NCBI GenBank assembly: GCA_023375785.1
Contig: SZWC01004829.1
Location: 94,047-158,046, forward strand
Source: Penium margaritaceum
Lineage: Eukaryota; Streptophyta; Zygnematophyceae; Desmidiales; Peniaceae
DNA: 64,000 nt
Direction: 5' to 3'
The notes under the pieces were generated by a model. It searched no databases and had not been told where the DNA came from. It worked only from the letters and a program-made list of their open reading frames with translations. The position numbers and the translations under genes are program-made. Within the stretch, counting starts at the first letter, position 1. Every line of letters starts with the position of its first letter. This document shows, one piece after another, positions 10,424 to 21,249 of the stretch.

Positions 10424-11060
10424 CACCATGGATTTCTCATCTGCAGGGAGACGGCAGAGCGTCTGCGAGACTTCTTGAGTTCTGTATGGCGTTGCGCGTG
10501 CNATAAAGCGAGGCTTCCAAGCCTCCCTGTCAAAAACTTTGGCTGGAGGTTTATCAGGAGATCCCTGGACAATGATCGACAACCTCATAATGAAGCAAAG
10601 TTGGCCCTTCTTGTATGCCGTACTCGCTCCTCCTCTTTTGCTTGAACCAACAGTAGCCAAACTGTCTTCCTTCGGAAAACCTCAGACAGTTGAACTAGTT
10701 TTGTTCTGCCTTGCAGTAAAGTGCAGAACGAAACGAAACCCTTACTTGGAACTTCTTCTTTTAGCTCAGTCACATGTAGACGAAAAAAACGCGCAGCCTC
10801 AATGCGAATCATCTAAAGAAATGGCACGTGAGACGTACTTGACCACTCACATCACTCGAGTCACGTGAGACGTACTTGAATTATCTTGCTGTGCGACAGA
10901 GCAACTTGTCCGTCTACTTCTTTTGTACTGAGACAACACATTCCTGAAATTCGTCAATTGTTTTGGGTTGAGGAGTTCAACCTACTTTGCCACATGCATG
11001 GACTTACGAAGGTCAGTCCATGTTGTGTACAGAGTAAAACAACCTAATCCGTTGCCATTA

Positions 11061-11094
11061 CTTGTGTGTCCTCATCTTTCTGTGTACCCTCATT
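11061..11094. repeat. Short seed of the terminal 18-bp satellite
   Basis: The stretch after aatccgttgccatta reads cttgtgtgtcctcatctttc followed by tgtgtaccctcatt. That is under two units of the TCCTCATCTGCCTGTGTG repeat. The preceding flank (catggacttacgaaggtcag, ttgtgtacagagtaaaacaa) aligns with 60486-60550, immediately before the large array at copy C, so this is the orthologous position. Confidence 0.7.
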
Positions 11095-12118
11095 GCAACT
11101 GTCTGTGCACTTCATTCTGTTGGCACTCACATCATGTGAGTACGCCGAAGTCTGTACAAAAGGCCATGGGACTTTTTCAGGCCATGGACAGTTGCCACAC
11201 ATGAGCCCAACATGGGTCGTGGCTGAGACTTCCGTCGAGGCTTGAGGATGGTCACAAAAACCACACGTCGCTCACAGTTGCACTTGCAAGATGGTAAATT
11301 TAAGTTAGCATGTGTTGACTTTCAATTTTTTTCCTTTCCACACCCGCTCTGGCGAGCCAAGAGCATTCGCTTCAGGCAAAAGACGCAAAGCACCCCTCAT
11401 ATTCTGGTTGGCAGGAACTGCTGGCAGCAAGATGTCACTAAAATTGTTGGTGACGTTTGCAATGACAGGTGAAGCAAACTTGAGCGGCCATGAGTATGAT
11501 GACGCAAAATAGACGTCGCAACATTGACAAACATAGACTGTTGTAGGAAAATCAGAATAATGAAATGATTCTTTTGTAATAAAACGCCAAAGTGTTAGAC
11601 TTTCCTAAAGATTCCAGTTAGGAACATGAACTCCAACAAGAAACTGATCCAAATACAGCACGCACTGCACGCAAACCTCTCCTCAAAAGCCACTAATGTA
11701 CTTGACTTCAAGTACCCCGCCATACGACATGCAACGACGAATAATAAAATCACAAACTACCTTGGTAACTTCACTCTGTGTAGCAGAAAGCAACTGAATT
11801 TATGCCAACCTGCAAGATGATTGACTGTCATCCATAATTCAAGGGATGTACCCTTGAATTCATTGGGGGACATGATTCTCCTGCTTGCTACCCAAGTGGA
11901 ATTTTTTTTTCCAAGCTAAGCTGAGTGGAGAAACCTGCCACAAACTTAGCAAGATCCAAGCTTCAGCTGTATAATGCAATACTCCTTAAAAACCAACTCT
12001 GGCAAGCGCTTTTAAAGTTCCAAGCACCAAGCACAATCGAGGTCCAAACAGGTAGCTTCCCGCCACCGCAGACGGAAGTAAGACAACCATAGCCATAATC
12101 CTCAGTATGGGGGCAATG
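11095..12118. other. No gene recognised
   Basis: Contains only short frames (11242-11512, 11626-11820) with no domain. No RNA gene or transposon could be supported. Confidence 0.45.
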
Positions 12119-12905
12119 TGTTACATACCAGACGTACACGAGTCCCTAATCTTCCGAATGGGAATTTCTGTCATTACACAAATAGCCCACCACGCGTCAA
12201 GACCTCGATTCTTGCTTCGACGGTCGTGGGCAATTCGCCCAACTGCCCTTGTCCTTTGGCGAACCTTCTCGCGTGAGTGTTTTATTGTTCATAGTTAGGC
12301 ACCTCTTTACGTGAGAAAAAACATCTGCACAAAAGTGATGAGAGTGATTTTTGCTTCACGGAAAACATACAAGCGACTTCTGTTACCGGGAATGAAGGAA
12401 TGAACAATATTTGACGAATAATATCGAGACACGTCTTCACAATCATCTGTTTTTCCGTGTCACAAAACAACAAACTTCATTCACGTGACACACAGAACAA
12501 GTAACGTTGATCATTGTGACACAAAAGGCATCGTAGTGCTTTTTGTGACAAACGACGTGACGCGGGCGGAGGTGCCTAACTAGGTGCCCTTTTTCTTTAT
12601 CCTTCTTGCACCTTCTGACAACTTCGACCCCTTTCAAGAAGCGACGACCAAAGTGTCGCGACCGTTCAGTCGACATCTTGACATATCAAGAAGTATCTCG
12701 ATTTATGAAGACACATCTTGTATCTTTGCCGTTCATCTTCGAAGCCCCCAATTCCTCGGCAGAGCTTCTCGATACATCTACTCACGATGCGACTCCACAC
12801 GCATCGCTCGACGATCACCCCAATGACCTCGACTATGTCTCATCTGAAACTCGGCACTTGTATATATGTGTTCAATCATTTTCACACTTTCCATCAGAGT
12901 AAAAT
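12119..12905 (+). mobile_element. Ty3/gypsy LTR, 3'-truncated, carrying a MITE
   Basis: Starts TGTTACATACCAGACGTACA, the LTR start seen at 29671. It continues with the family's ccctaatc, gacctcgattcttgcttcga and aactgccctt blocks. It is interrupted by the inverted-repeat element at 12292-12582 and resumes at about 12600. It breaks off at gtaaaataaccg, where minus-strand element sequence begins. The missing 3' end appears at 19589-19730, with about 50 bases of overlap. It may be the 5' LTR of gypsy element 1 split by the intervening 6.7 kb, or a separate copy. Confidence 0.7.
12292..12582. mobile_element. MITE inserted in the gypsy LTR
   Basis: TAGTTAGGCACCTC at 12292 and its exact reverse complement ending at 12582 enclose 291 bases without coding capacity, inside sequence that is continuous in other LTR copies. 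The outer TA on both sides could be a TA target duplication of Tc1/mariner (Stowaway) type. The exact insertion edges are uncertain because extra bases lie outside both arms. Confidence 0.55.
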
Positions 12906-13164
12906 AACCGCGCACTGGTCCAGTCCACCGGGTGCGCGGGTCTCAATTCACCGAGAAAAATCTCCTAGCTGCGTTGAAGCCAACAGGGCTTTAAGAACGC
13001 ATCGATTGCGTCTTGCAGGCGCTGTCGTAGGTACTGGAGAAGTCTCGGGACACTCTGGGGGCTGGTCGTGTCGTCACGTCCTCCTCTATCATATACCGCC
13101 AACGTGGGTATATGGATAATGCATTGACATCAGTCCTGACGGGTGGAAGCCACACAAACCAACA
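12906..13164 (-). mobile_element. Truncated 3' LTR of a minus-strand LTR element
   Basis: About 260 bases match 19325-19588 (ccaccgggtgcgcgggtctc, cggcgctgtcgtaggt-type block, tataccgccaacgtgggta, gaagccacacaaaccaaca). On the minus strand it starts TGTTGG directly after AGGGGGAG, a polypurine tract. The rest of the LTR, seen in the 18927-19588 copy, is missing at 12906, where gypsy LTR sequence abuts. Confidence 0.6.
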
Positions 13165-13789
13165 CTCCCCCTGGCTGACAGCCGTCCACGCCAGAACAAA
13201 TGAACGAAGGCATGGAACAACAACGTATGCCAAACCACAATGTGCACCAGTAAACCACACACACATACATAATTGTTGTCCATCTAAGGTCTCCTCATGA
13301 CACTGGCACATCATACCAAGTGTCCGGGTCTAGACCATGAGAAGGGTCATGCACACGCACACAAGCCAGTGCTATGCACACCATACACATGTCAGGGTGC
13401 AAGAGGGTCTCCTCGTGACACTGGCAGTTCCAGTGCCCGGGTCTCGACCACTAGGAGCAATCCAACAGGTTTTTGTGTCCCGACCACAATAGCATCGTCA
13501 ATCAACACATAGGATCATAGGGGGGTCTCCTCGCAACACAAGTGTACCTCACCACGTGTCTAGGTCTCGACCATTATGAGCAAATCAATTGGCATGCACA
13601 TGCCACACGCAGTATGGCCACACACTAAGACACACCACCCTATGGTCTCCTCGTGAAACTGGTGCAACCGACCAAGTGTCCGGGTCTCGACCAACATTGT
13701 GCGGCTGTAGTATGCTCATAGCAGAGTATGGACCCCTCTCCATGCATCTCCAATAGCGTCGAGTCAAGTCGAGGTCAACACAACACTCC
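13165..13789 (-). repeat. LTR-like tract with tandem copies of a hairpin motif
   Basis: On the minus strand a second AGGGGGAG purine tract precedes TGTTGTGTTGACC at 13789. Downstream, copies of a roughly 45-base motif recur at about 120-base spacing (near 13278, 13407, 13528 and 13643). On the plus strand each runs ggtctcctcgtgacactgg ... ccgggtctcgacca. The outer GGTC/GACC and inner CACTGG/CCAGTG pairs can base-pair. Related copies lie at about 19180 and 19325 in the other LTR. Confidence 0.55.
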
Positions 13790-14268
13790 CCCTGGGTAGA
13801 CAAACCCGGCGGCGATGTCCTGGACGGAGATGCTAATGCCGTAGCTGATTAGATCCTGGGCGAAGAATCATGTGATCTCTCTATCATATAGAGATAGCTC
13901 CCCCTGTCATGTACGAGTTGGCTCCCTCCCTCAAAGACAAAGTGGTGTCTTCGGCTACGNCGTGAAACTGGTGCAACCGACCAAGTGTCCGGGTCTCGAC
14001 CAACATTGTGCGGCTGTAGTATGCTCATAGCAGAGTATGGACCCCTCTCCATGCATCTCCAATAGCGTCGAGTCAAGTCGAGGTCAACACAACACTCCCC
14101 CTGGGTAGACAAACCCGGTGGCGATGTCCTGGACGGAGATGCTAATGCCGTAGCTGATTAGATCCTGGGCGATGAATCATGTGATCTCTCTATCATATAG
14201 AGATAGCTCCCCCTGTCATGTACGAGTTGGCTCCCTCCCTCAAAGACAAAGTGGTGTCTTCGGCTACG
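13652..14268. repeat. 308-base duplication across a single N at 13960
   Basis: 13652-13959 and 13961-14268 differ at only about two positions (cggcgg/cggtgg, gaagaatc/gatgaatc). The single N between them suggests two haplotype or contig ends placed in tandem, and not a real tandem duplication. Confidence 0.8.
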
Positions 14269-14273
14269 ACTCC

Positions 14274-16389
14274 TCACGTCGCAACTCCATCACCTGGAGA
14301 GTACCAGTCCTCGTGTGACTGCCAAGGGTCCCAACTCACAGTCTCTCCTCTCTCTGCTCTACCGCGATGCATCTGTGTACGCCGGAGGAAAGGGAATGGG
14401 CGAGCAGCACGCGAGCGTGGATGAAGTGGCGGAGCTGGCCTCTGAGGCGGGATAGAGCACCCTGAGGCACAGGGGTGTATGGCCAGAAGAAGAGGGCTAG
14501 AGCGACGAACCGGATCACCACTCATGTACAAAGGTGACGATGGAGCAGCTGCGTTGGGTGGATGAAGGTGCGTGATGGCAGCAGCAGAAGGAGGAGCAGT
14601 GCCGGAGGCGACAGGAGCGATGATGGCTGAAACTGAAGGCACGCTCAGCTCTCCTATGGTAGTGTCTCTATCGAATATCATACTCAGAGCTGCTACATGA
14701 TCCTCCCAGAGTATGGTTGTGTGAGGTCCTGGTAGTGGAAAGCTCGTGCCGATAATCCTGATGATCCCCTCCTCTAAAAATCGCTCACGTATGCCATCAC
14801 CTCTCACTACAGCATCACTACACGCTCCTCTAAGTCAGCGTAATCTGCCTCAAACATGTGGAGGTGGCCCATGTCTGCCTCGCGTAGGATAAACTCTGCC
14901 TCACTAATTGCTGCACATGCAGACTGCACTACTCGCGAGTATAGCTCTATTTGCATCTCTGTTGCTGAAGACGATGGAGCCGGTGCTGCTGCATCCTCCG
15001 AGGATTCAACCAAACTTGCAATGTGCTGAGACGCTTGAACATCGGATGAAGTTGTAGCTGTCCCATCCACACCAAAGCTCGTGTCTGTCATATAGGGAGT
15101 GAGCGGTTGCATGTCGAGAGAGAAGAGAATGAGGAGTCGTCAGAGTCCGTGGATCATGTGGAAATGCCGTCCGTGCAGGTACGGCCACTCTCACTGTCGA
15201 TGTGATCAGCAAGGTCACCAACAGGTGAACACGAGAGGGTAGAAATTAGCTCCTGCTGATGAGGTGACTCCATCCGCGTGTACGGATCTGCTCCAATGTG
15301 GTCGACTACTCTTGTAGTGGACACAGGTGTGTAGGACTCCGACTTGACAATGCCCGTCAAGGCGACAAGCAAGCGCAGCTGGCGCTCACGCACAACCTTG
15401 CCGGGAAGGCTGGTCACTGCCACGTGCTCGATGATAGAGTGAGGACCACCATCTGACTCTGTCATATGTGTGGTTGCTTCGTCGTGTGTACGGGAACCCG
15501 GAGACTCAAGGAACATGGGTGACTCCTCATGCTGAAGCTGGTCCTCATGTAGCACAGATGACACGGTGAAGCCTGTTGATTCTGCTGTAGCACATGTCCC
15601 AGTGACATCACTCAAAACAACTGCTCTCAAGAATGCCTCAACCTCTAAAAGACCTGCCGGCCGACTCTGCTCATGCGCTGCGACCGCTGTCGTACTGGTG
15701 TGAGTCTTGTGCGCAAATGCCCCTGGAAATCCATAAGGGGCATCCCGATCCGCACGATACTCCTGTGCCACCGCCAGGAGGCTACCGGTCGGAGTCGTGA
15801 GTGGCACCGCCCAGGCATGCAGGACCTGCAAGCCTGATGCAACCTGCTTCTGCAGAAAGTCCGGCTCCTGTCCAAGCGTAGATGTCGACCTCGATGACAT
15901 GCACGTCCTTAGTACTCCAACATCCACTGGACTGGTGTGAGTCTGTTGCACACTCTCCCCCAAAAGTCCGGTAGACGCATCCCGATCCGTACGGGACTCC
16001 TGTGCCACCCATGGGCCTCCACCGGTCGGAGTCGCGAGTGGCATCGTCCAGGGACGCCGTGCCTGCACTCCACTTGATGTCACTTGCTATTATGGAAGAT
16101 CTAGATCCAGCCTGGACGATGACAGGCAAGTCTCCACCATGAACACCATGTTGGGATCGAAATCCACGCCATGTGCTGTCATTATATCATCTGAGTATGC
16201 CTGAGCAGACGCTCGGGCACCACAACCTGGCGCGATTGCGGATCCCGTCACTACGGTCACAATAGGTAATACGCGATGACCACACTCCCTCTTGACAGGT
16301 ACCGCAACAGAAGCCGAGGAGGTGGAGGGTGTATCAAAACCGGCACAAGTACGGCGTGCGGAGCGCGAATATCGACTCCACGGGGACAC
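14274..16389 (-). pseudogene. Unrecognised coding region of the minus-strand LTR element
   Basis: Open frames on the minus strand: 16389-16090, 16083-15154 (309 aa, same frame after TAA TAG), 15112-14807 and 14807-14274, the last two in other frames. No reverse transcriptase, integrase or zinc knuckle was seen. The first two frames hold a roughly 95-residue module twice: TCLSSSRL...PWTMPLATPTGGG...AQESRTDRDA and TCMSSRST...AWAVPLTTPTGSL...AQEYRADRDA. It lies between a primer-binding site (18912-18923) and purine tracts (13165, 13790), as in an LTR element. The protein may be gag-like or specific to a non-autonomous element; function unknown. Confidence 0.45.
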
Positions 16390-17370
16390 ATGACTGGAAA
16401 GACTGCATGAACATATGTCATTGCGAGGTGGCGTTGTGGTCGGAGGAGAGTAGAGGATCGAGAGGATGGTGGCAGCCTAGGACAGGCTAATAGGTGAAGC
16501 TAAAGGGATACCATCAAATGAGGAAGAAAGAGAGGATGAAGGACATGTGGTCGAAGAGGCCGTAAAAAAACTTGTAGTTAAAGCATGCTGAGTGATGACG
16601 AGGTCACAAAGCCACTAAACCATCTGCTGCAGGTCGTGGATCTCGGCGAATATACTTGGAAGAGGTCCAGCTAGTGGATCTACTAACGCCGGCAGATCCG
16701 TATGCTGTGGAGGACGAAGGCTCGGACGAGGCTGAAGCCAAGGTGGATGCCAGCCACGAAGGCGCGTCCAGTAACGACACCAAAAATGACGTCCATCACC
16801 ATAGTAATACCAAGTGAGCACGCAGGGTTCCTGCTCAAATGTCTGTACACTCATCTTGTGTGTTGGACGATAGATAGGTGTCGAGGGCAGCTACTCCCGG
16901 TAGTAAACACCGAGCTGTGGGAGAGGATGAGACCAGTAGGTACTTTCACTCCTAGAGGTCACGGTGTAAGAGTCAGCAAACGTGACCAGACAGGTCGTGC
17001 TACACTACCACAGCGCGCTCAAAGAATGGAGTATGACCAGTTGCGGCTACTAATGCTGCTGCCACTACTAGGGAAAAGATTGCTCCAAGACCAGAAGAGG
17101 TGGCGGGTGCACGTGTGGCTGCTGCTCCAAGTGGTAGACGACCCAGCCCTCCGAGATGGACAAACTCAAAAAACATGTCGATCCTCTAGAGTGCACTACG
17201 TGCACCAATCCACGGGACCCAAGGAGACGCCAGTCCACGATGTGTCTCAAAACAAGGATCACCGCTAGCAGCTCAATCCGTTGTTGCTGAGGAGGGAAAA
17301 CCTGCAAGCATTGGGGCAACCGCCACTGTTGCTACTACACAAACTATTGTTGCTGCAGTTTTTGATGAGA
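16390..17370 (-). other. Probable internal region of the LTR element, no domain recognised
   Basis: A 79-aa minus frame (16854-16615) is Trp/Pro-rich (WYYYGDGRHFWCRYW). Other frames are short. It may belong to the coding region at 14274-16389, but the connection is broken by stops. Confidence 0.3.
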
Positions 17371-17505
17371 TGTCAGGCTATTCCATGGTCCTGGACGATA
17401 TGTTTTTTTTTTCTCGTCGTAACCCTTTTTTTTTCTATTTCTTCTTCTTTTGCCCTCACCCTCCACTTCTTTTTTTTCTTGCTTTCCCCTCTTCTCATCC
17501 CCAAC

Positions 17506-17808
17506 CCCCCCCCCCCCTTTTTCCCTTTAGTGCTTGCTATATATGTGTTTTTCTTTCCTTCTCTACTCATCCCGGGTTCGTCCGTCACCCGGTTCTGGAG
17601 TGCCCCCTAGAAAGGGGGCACGTCAGGAGGGGGGATAAAAAAAAGGANNNNNNNNNNNNNNNNNNNCCCCCCCCCCCCTTTTTCCCTTTAGTGCTTGCTA
17701 TATATGTGTTTTTCTTTCCTTCTCTACTCATCCCGGGTTCGTCCGTCACCCGGTTCTGGAGTGCCCCCTAGAAAGGGGGCACGTCAGGAGGGGGGATAAA
17801 AAAAAGGA
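17506..17808. other. 19-N gap with the same 142 bases on both sides
   Basis: The segment from poly-C, tttttccctttagtgcttgc, to aaaaaaaagga occurs before (17506-17647) and after (17667-17808) the N run 17648-17666. It is an unmerged contig overlap at a homopolymer-rich site. Confidence 0.85.
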
Positions 17809-17929
17809 GGGAGCAATTTAAGGTTGCGCCCCCTCACTCCTTGCTCGCTCGCTTAAAAACAAGTGAGCAAGTGAGCGAGTGAGCGAGTGAGTGGGGAGAG
17901 AGAGGGGGGGGGGGGTCGCCCCTCCCTCC

Positions 17930-18130
17930 GTCAGTCGGCCGACGGGGCCGACGGAGCCGACGGGCCCCTCCGAGGGGCCCCTCGAAGGGGCTCGACGGGG
18001 CCCTCCAAGGGCCCCCTTAAGGAGGGGGGGGAGGCAAACGGGGCCGACGGACCCCCTCTGAGGGGCCCCCCGATGGGTCAAGGGGGCCCCTTCGAGGGGG
18101 CGAGGACCCTTAGAGGAGGGCTGCGAGGCC
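17930..18130. repeat. Very GC-rich tract with inverted GGGGCCC repeats
   Basis: Repeated gggcccct / aggggccc and gggccgacgg blocks give many overlapping short inverted repeats, likely strongly structured as RNA. No frame shows a domain. Confidence 0.6.
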
Positions 18131-18134
18131 CTCC

Positions 18135-18880
18135 TCGCTTCGGCAGCAACAGCTGCAACGGCAGGTGCAGCTGCTATGGTTGCTGTTGTTGCTACTGCTT
18201 CTGCTACTGCTACTTCTTCTGCTGCTGTTGCCGCATCTACTACTGCTGCTGCTGCTATTGCTCTACGTAGTACCTGCTGTTGCTACTACTCTGCTCAGCA
18301 GCTGCGGCTGCTGCTTGTTGCTGTTGCTGCTGCTGTTACTACTGCTTGCTGCTACCGCCGCTGCTGCTTCTTGTTGTCACCGTTGGTACTGCTGCTGCAC
18401 GCTGCTGCTATCACTGTTGCTGCTGCATGCTGCTACTGCTACCGCTGTTGCTGTAGTGGCTGCTGCTGCTGCTATATGCTGCTACTGCTGACGTCGCTAC
18501 TGTAGCGGCTGATGCTCTCCTACAGCTGCTGCAGCTACTATTGCTGCTAGTACTACGCGACACAACGACTGCTGCTACTACTGCTACTATTGCCTGTGAA
18601 CCTGCTCCGAATGCTAGCACTGGTTGCTCCTGCTGCTGTTGCTGTGAGCGGCTGCGCTGTTGCTACGGCTCCAGCTGCGTCAAACTGCAGCTGCCGCAGC
18701 TGCTATGTCTGTTGCTGCTATTGCTGTTGCCGCCGCAATTGCTAATGCTGCTGTGCGCGGCTCACCGTCCCTGTGGCATTCACATGTTGTCAGTTCTTGC
18801 TCCCTCACGCTGCTGCCAGCGTGGCACCACGTGGTGCGTTCTCTTTGCGTTCCGCCAACTGCTGCTACTTCTGCTAATTC
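18135..18880. repeat. Degenerate GCT/GTT/ACT trinucleotide tract
   Basis: About 750 bases of triplets of the form NCT or NTT. All phases stay open for long stretches, giving poly-Leu, Ala/Thr or Cys-rich frames on the plus strand and Ala/Ser/Gln-rich ones on the minus strand. It lies between the primer-binding site at 18912 and the GC-rich tract, in the leader of the minus-strand LTR element. Confidence 0.75.
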
Positions 18881-18911
18881 TACTGCTTTTGTATCTCATA
18901 TGCCCCCCAGC

Positions 18912-18923
18912 GCTCTGATACCA
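18912..18923 (-). other. Primer-binding site for initiator-Met tRNA
   Basis: gctctgatacca is the exact reverse complement of TGGTATCAGAGC. On the minus strand it directly follows the LTR end (TTTCCA). It fixes the orientation and the 5' LTR edge of the element. Confidence 0.8.
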
Positions 18924-18926
18924 AAT

Positions 18927-19588
18927 TGGAAATATTTTAGGGCATGTAGGTCCATGCAAAAACGAACATGATCTCTGTGTGTGAGTGAGATGTTAGACGG
19001 CAAGAATTTAGTTAAGTCTGGAGCGCTGAATATAAAATAACAAGGAGAGAATACAAATGAGCCCCTAGCGGGCTTAAGTAGGGGAGCCGGCAGCTAGCCC
19101 CACCGGGCCCCGTCAACCCCGCTGAACCCAAACAAGTCAGCAGGGAGAACACATTGTGTACACCACGATAACAAAAATGGTGGTCTCCTTGAGGCACCAA
19201 AACAACTCTCTGAGTGCCCGGGTCTCAACCACCGAGAAAATAGGAGCAATGTTAGAAAATCTCCGAATGTATGTCCAGACACACATGGCTTATCAAACAT
19301 CGGAAGCGCTAGTTTAGCCACCAAGTCTCCTCGTCGCACCGGTACAGTCCACCGGGTGCGCGGGTCTCAACCGACCGAGAAAACTCTCCTAACTTTGGAG
19401 ACGCCAACAGAGCTGCCAGAACGCATCAATCGCGTCTCGCCGGCGCTGTCGTAGGTGCTGGAAAAGTCTCGAGACACTCCAGAGGCTCGTCATGTCGTCA
19501 TCCCCTTTGCTATCATATACCGCCAACGTGGGTACATGGATAATGCATCGACGTCAGTCATGACGGGTGGAAGCCACACAAACCAACA
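18927..19588 (-). mobile_element. 5' LTR of the minus-strand LTR element
   Basis: On the minus strand it begins TGTTGGTTTGTGTGG and ends ...TTTCCA, followed by the primer-binding site. It contains two copies of the ggtctcctcg...cgggtctcaacc motif (about 19180 and 19325). Its first 264 bases match 12906-13164. The right neighbour is the 3' part of a gypsy LTR, so the element sits inside that LTR. Confidence 0.7.
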
Positions 19589-19732
19589 TATATGTGTGCA
19601 ATCATTTCCACACTTGCCATCAAAGTAAAATTACCGCTAATTATAAATTGCTCCATTGTCCCAAATTCTCAATTGTATTCTGCCTCGTAACTTCTATCTG
19701 TTCACCATTTACGCTCTGTTCGGCATAACACT

Positions 19733-19744
19733 TGGTATCAGAGC
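19733..19744 (+). other. Primer-binding site of gypsy element 1
   Basis: TGGTATCAGAGC, complementary to the 3' end of initiator-Met tRNA, stands two bases after the LTR end CATAACA. Confidence 0.9.
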
Positions 19745-19876
19745 TCAGCAGTACCGGAGAGCCATCCAGCTACTTTAGTCATCTAGAGGACTAAATCGCA
19801 ACAGTCGTCAGCGCATCTCGCACATGAAGACTTTACAGAATTTGCAACTACAACGTGATGCAAGAGAGCGCATCCG

Positions 19877-21080
19877 ATGAGCAGCAGCGGGTTTTTGGCG
19901 ACGACTTCGGCAATCGAGGAGCATAACGTGCTTGTGCGCGCGAACCCTAAAGAGATAACGAGCATTGGCGTGGCAGGCTATGCAGCAATTGCATCAACCC
20001 CTACAACTGCGACGACCAACCCGGTCGCGGATCCAACGGCGATAAACCAGTATCCCCTACCGACAACCTCGACGACAACAACAGGAGCGACTGTTTGCAC
20101 AGGAAGACAAGTGTGGATAAACGAGGAATCGATGAACCATGTCTCCGTGCTTGAAGGGATCAACGACCATGTGCTCCAACAACTGAATGTAATGATGGAG
20201 GCTGTTCGCAACACAAGTGCACGAGAGGCGGTGCTCGTCAAGAGAAATACCCAACTCTTGAGTGAACGCAAGATTGGCCCGGCCCCTCCCGAGCCGTTCG
20301 ATCTGGCTGACGAGTCTGGAGGTGTATTTCACTGCTACTTAGGTCAATGACGACCGAAAGAAGATTGACGCCGCGGCCGCGCTTTTGCGTTGCGCGGCGC
20401 TAAGCTGGTGGTCTGATCTAAAGGCCATCCAACGGCAGCAGGAGACCGGCGGGGCCTCATCAACGGCCAACGGCGCCTGTCTCATATCACCAAACGCAGG
20501 CGTTGTAGCCTTTTGAGCATATCAACCCACAATGGCAAGACGCGCTGAAGCCACCAACCGATTGGAATGAATTCTCGTGCGTAATACTCACACGATTTGG
20601 ACGGCTCAACAAGAAGGCCAACACTCGGTAAAAGCTCTAACATCTTTGTCTATAGTCCAACGTGCCAGAGTACACGCAAACATTCTGCAAGATCATTACT
20701 AGAGCAGACATTGCCGCCAACAAGCTCTGTCTTCACTACAACAATGGCCTCAAGTGAGACATCCGATGAGCGATCGCCATCTTCAGCATCCAAAACGAAC
20801 TATAGCGGATGATCGCAGCAACAAAAAGGATCGACATTGCCGACTACAATGTTTGGATACAGAAATGCTATGGCTGGCGACCTCCCAACCACCATTCTTG
20901 GGAATGGAAAAAGCTAGTCGATGGACTCCTCAACTCCGATGGAAGTGAACGATGTTGACCAGAGAGATACGTGAACTTGTTACAACTGCGGAAAAATTGG
21001 GCAGAAATCTCACAACTGCCGAAGCAAACAGCAAGTCAAAAGGGGAGGACGTCATAGGAAAATGAGCAAGGAAATGGCAA
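19877..21080 (+). pseudogene. Gag of gypsy element 1
   Basis: The first 157 residues are open: a Thr/Pro-rich N-terminus, then a helical segment (VLEGINDHVLQQLNVMMEAV) likely to be a coiled coil. Frameshifted gag core follows (DERKKIDAAAALLRCAALSW near 20350). At about 20975 is a zinc knuckle, CYNCGKIGQKSHNC, in which the expected His is Gln. Gag packages the element RNA. Several stops and shifts inactivate it. Confidence 0.75.
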
Positions 21081-21249
21081 GGGACTTTATTGAAAGACAC
21101 GCCTTTTGCTTGTGAGGAGCGATCTGTTTTCAACGATCGCTCATCTGAATGGCCTACGATGTTGTAGAGGGTTTCTAAGATCGCAAAGTTCGATGAGGGG
21201 TACGAGGACAACCAACCGGCGATACTGTTGAAAGTGCAACCCAAAAGTT

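Larger units (their letters stand above)
7890..10502. other. Five single-N joins that scramble dirigent-like copy A
   Basis: Single N bases lie at 7890, 8489, 9637, 10235 and 10502. The pieces on either side overlap pieces elsewhere: 7695-7889 equals 8490-8686, 7891-8023 equals 10369-10501, 8143-8488 equals 9638-9980, and 9934-10234 equals 10503-10800. The unbroken paralogue at 58599-59889 indicates the order: ...7889/8490-9636, then 10236-10501, then 7891-8488, then 9638-10234, then 10503 onward. The duplicates are essentially identical, as expected for unmerged contig ends and not for real duplication. Confidence 0.9.

Noticed and set aside
18165-18505. Poly-Leu membrane-like frames
   Set aside because: They are products of the GCT/GTT trinucleotide tract, with no start context or conserved residues.
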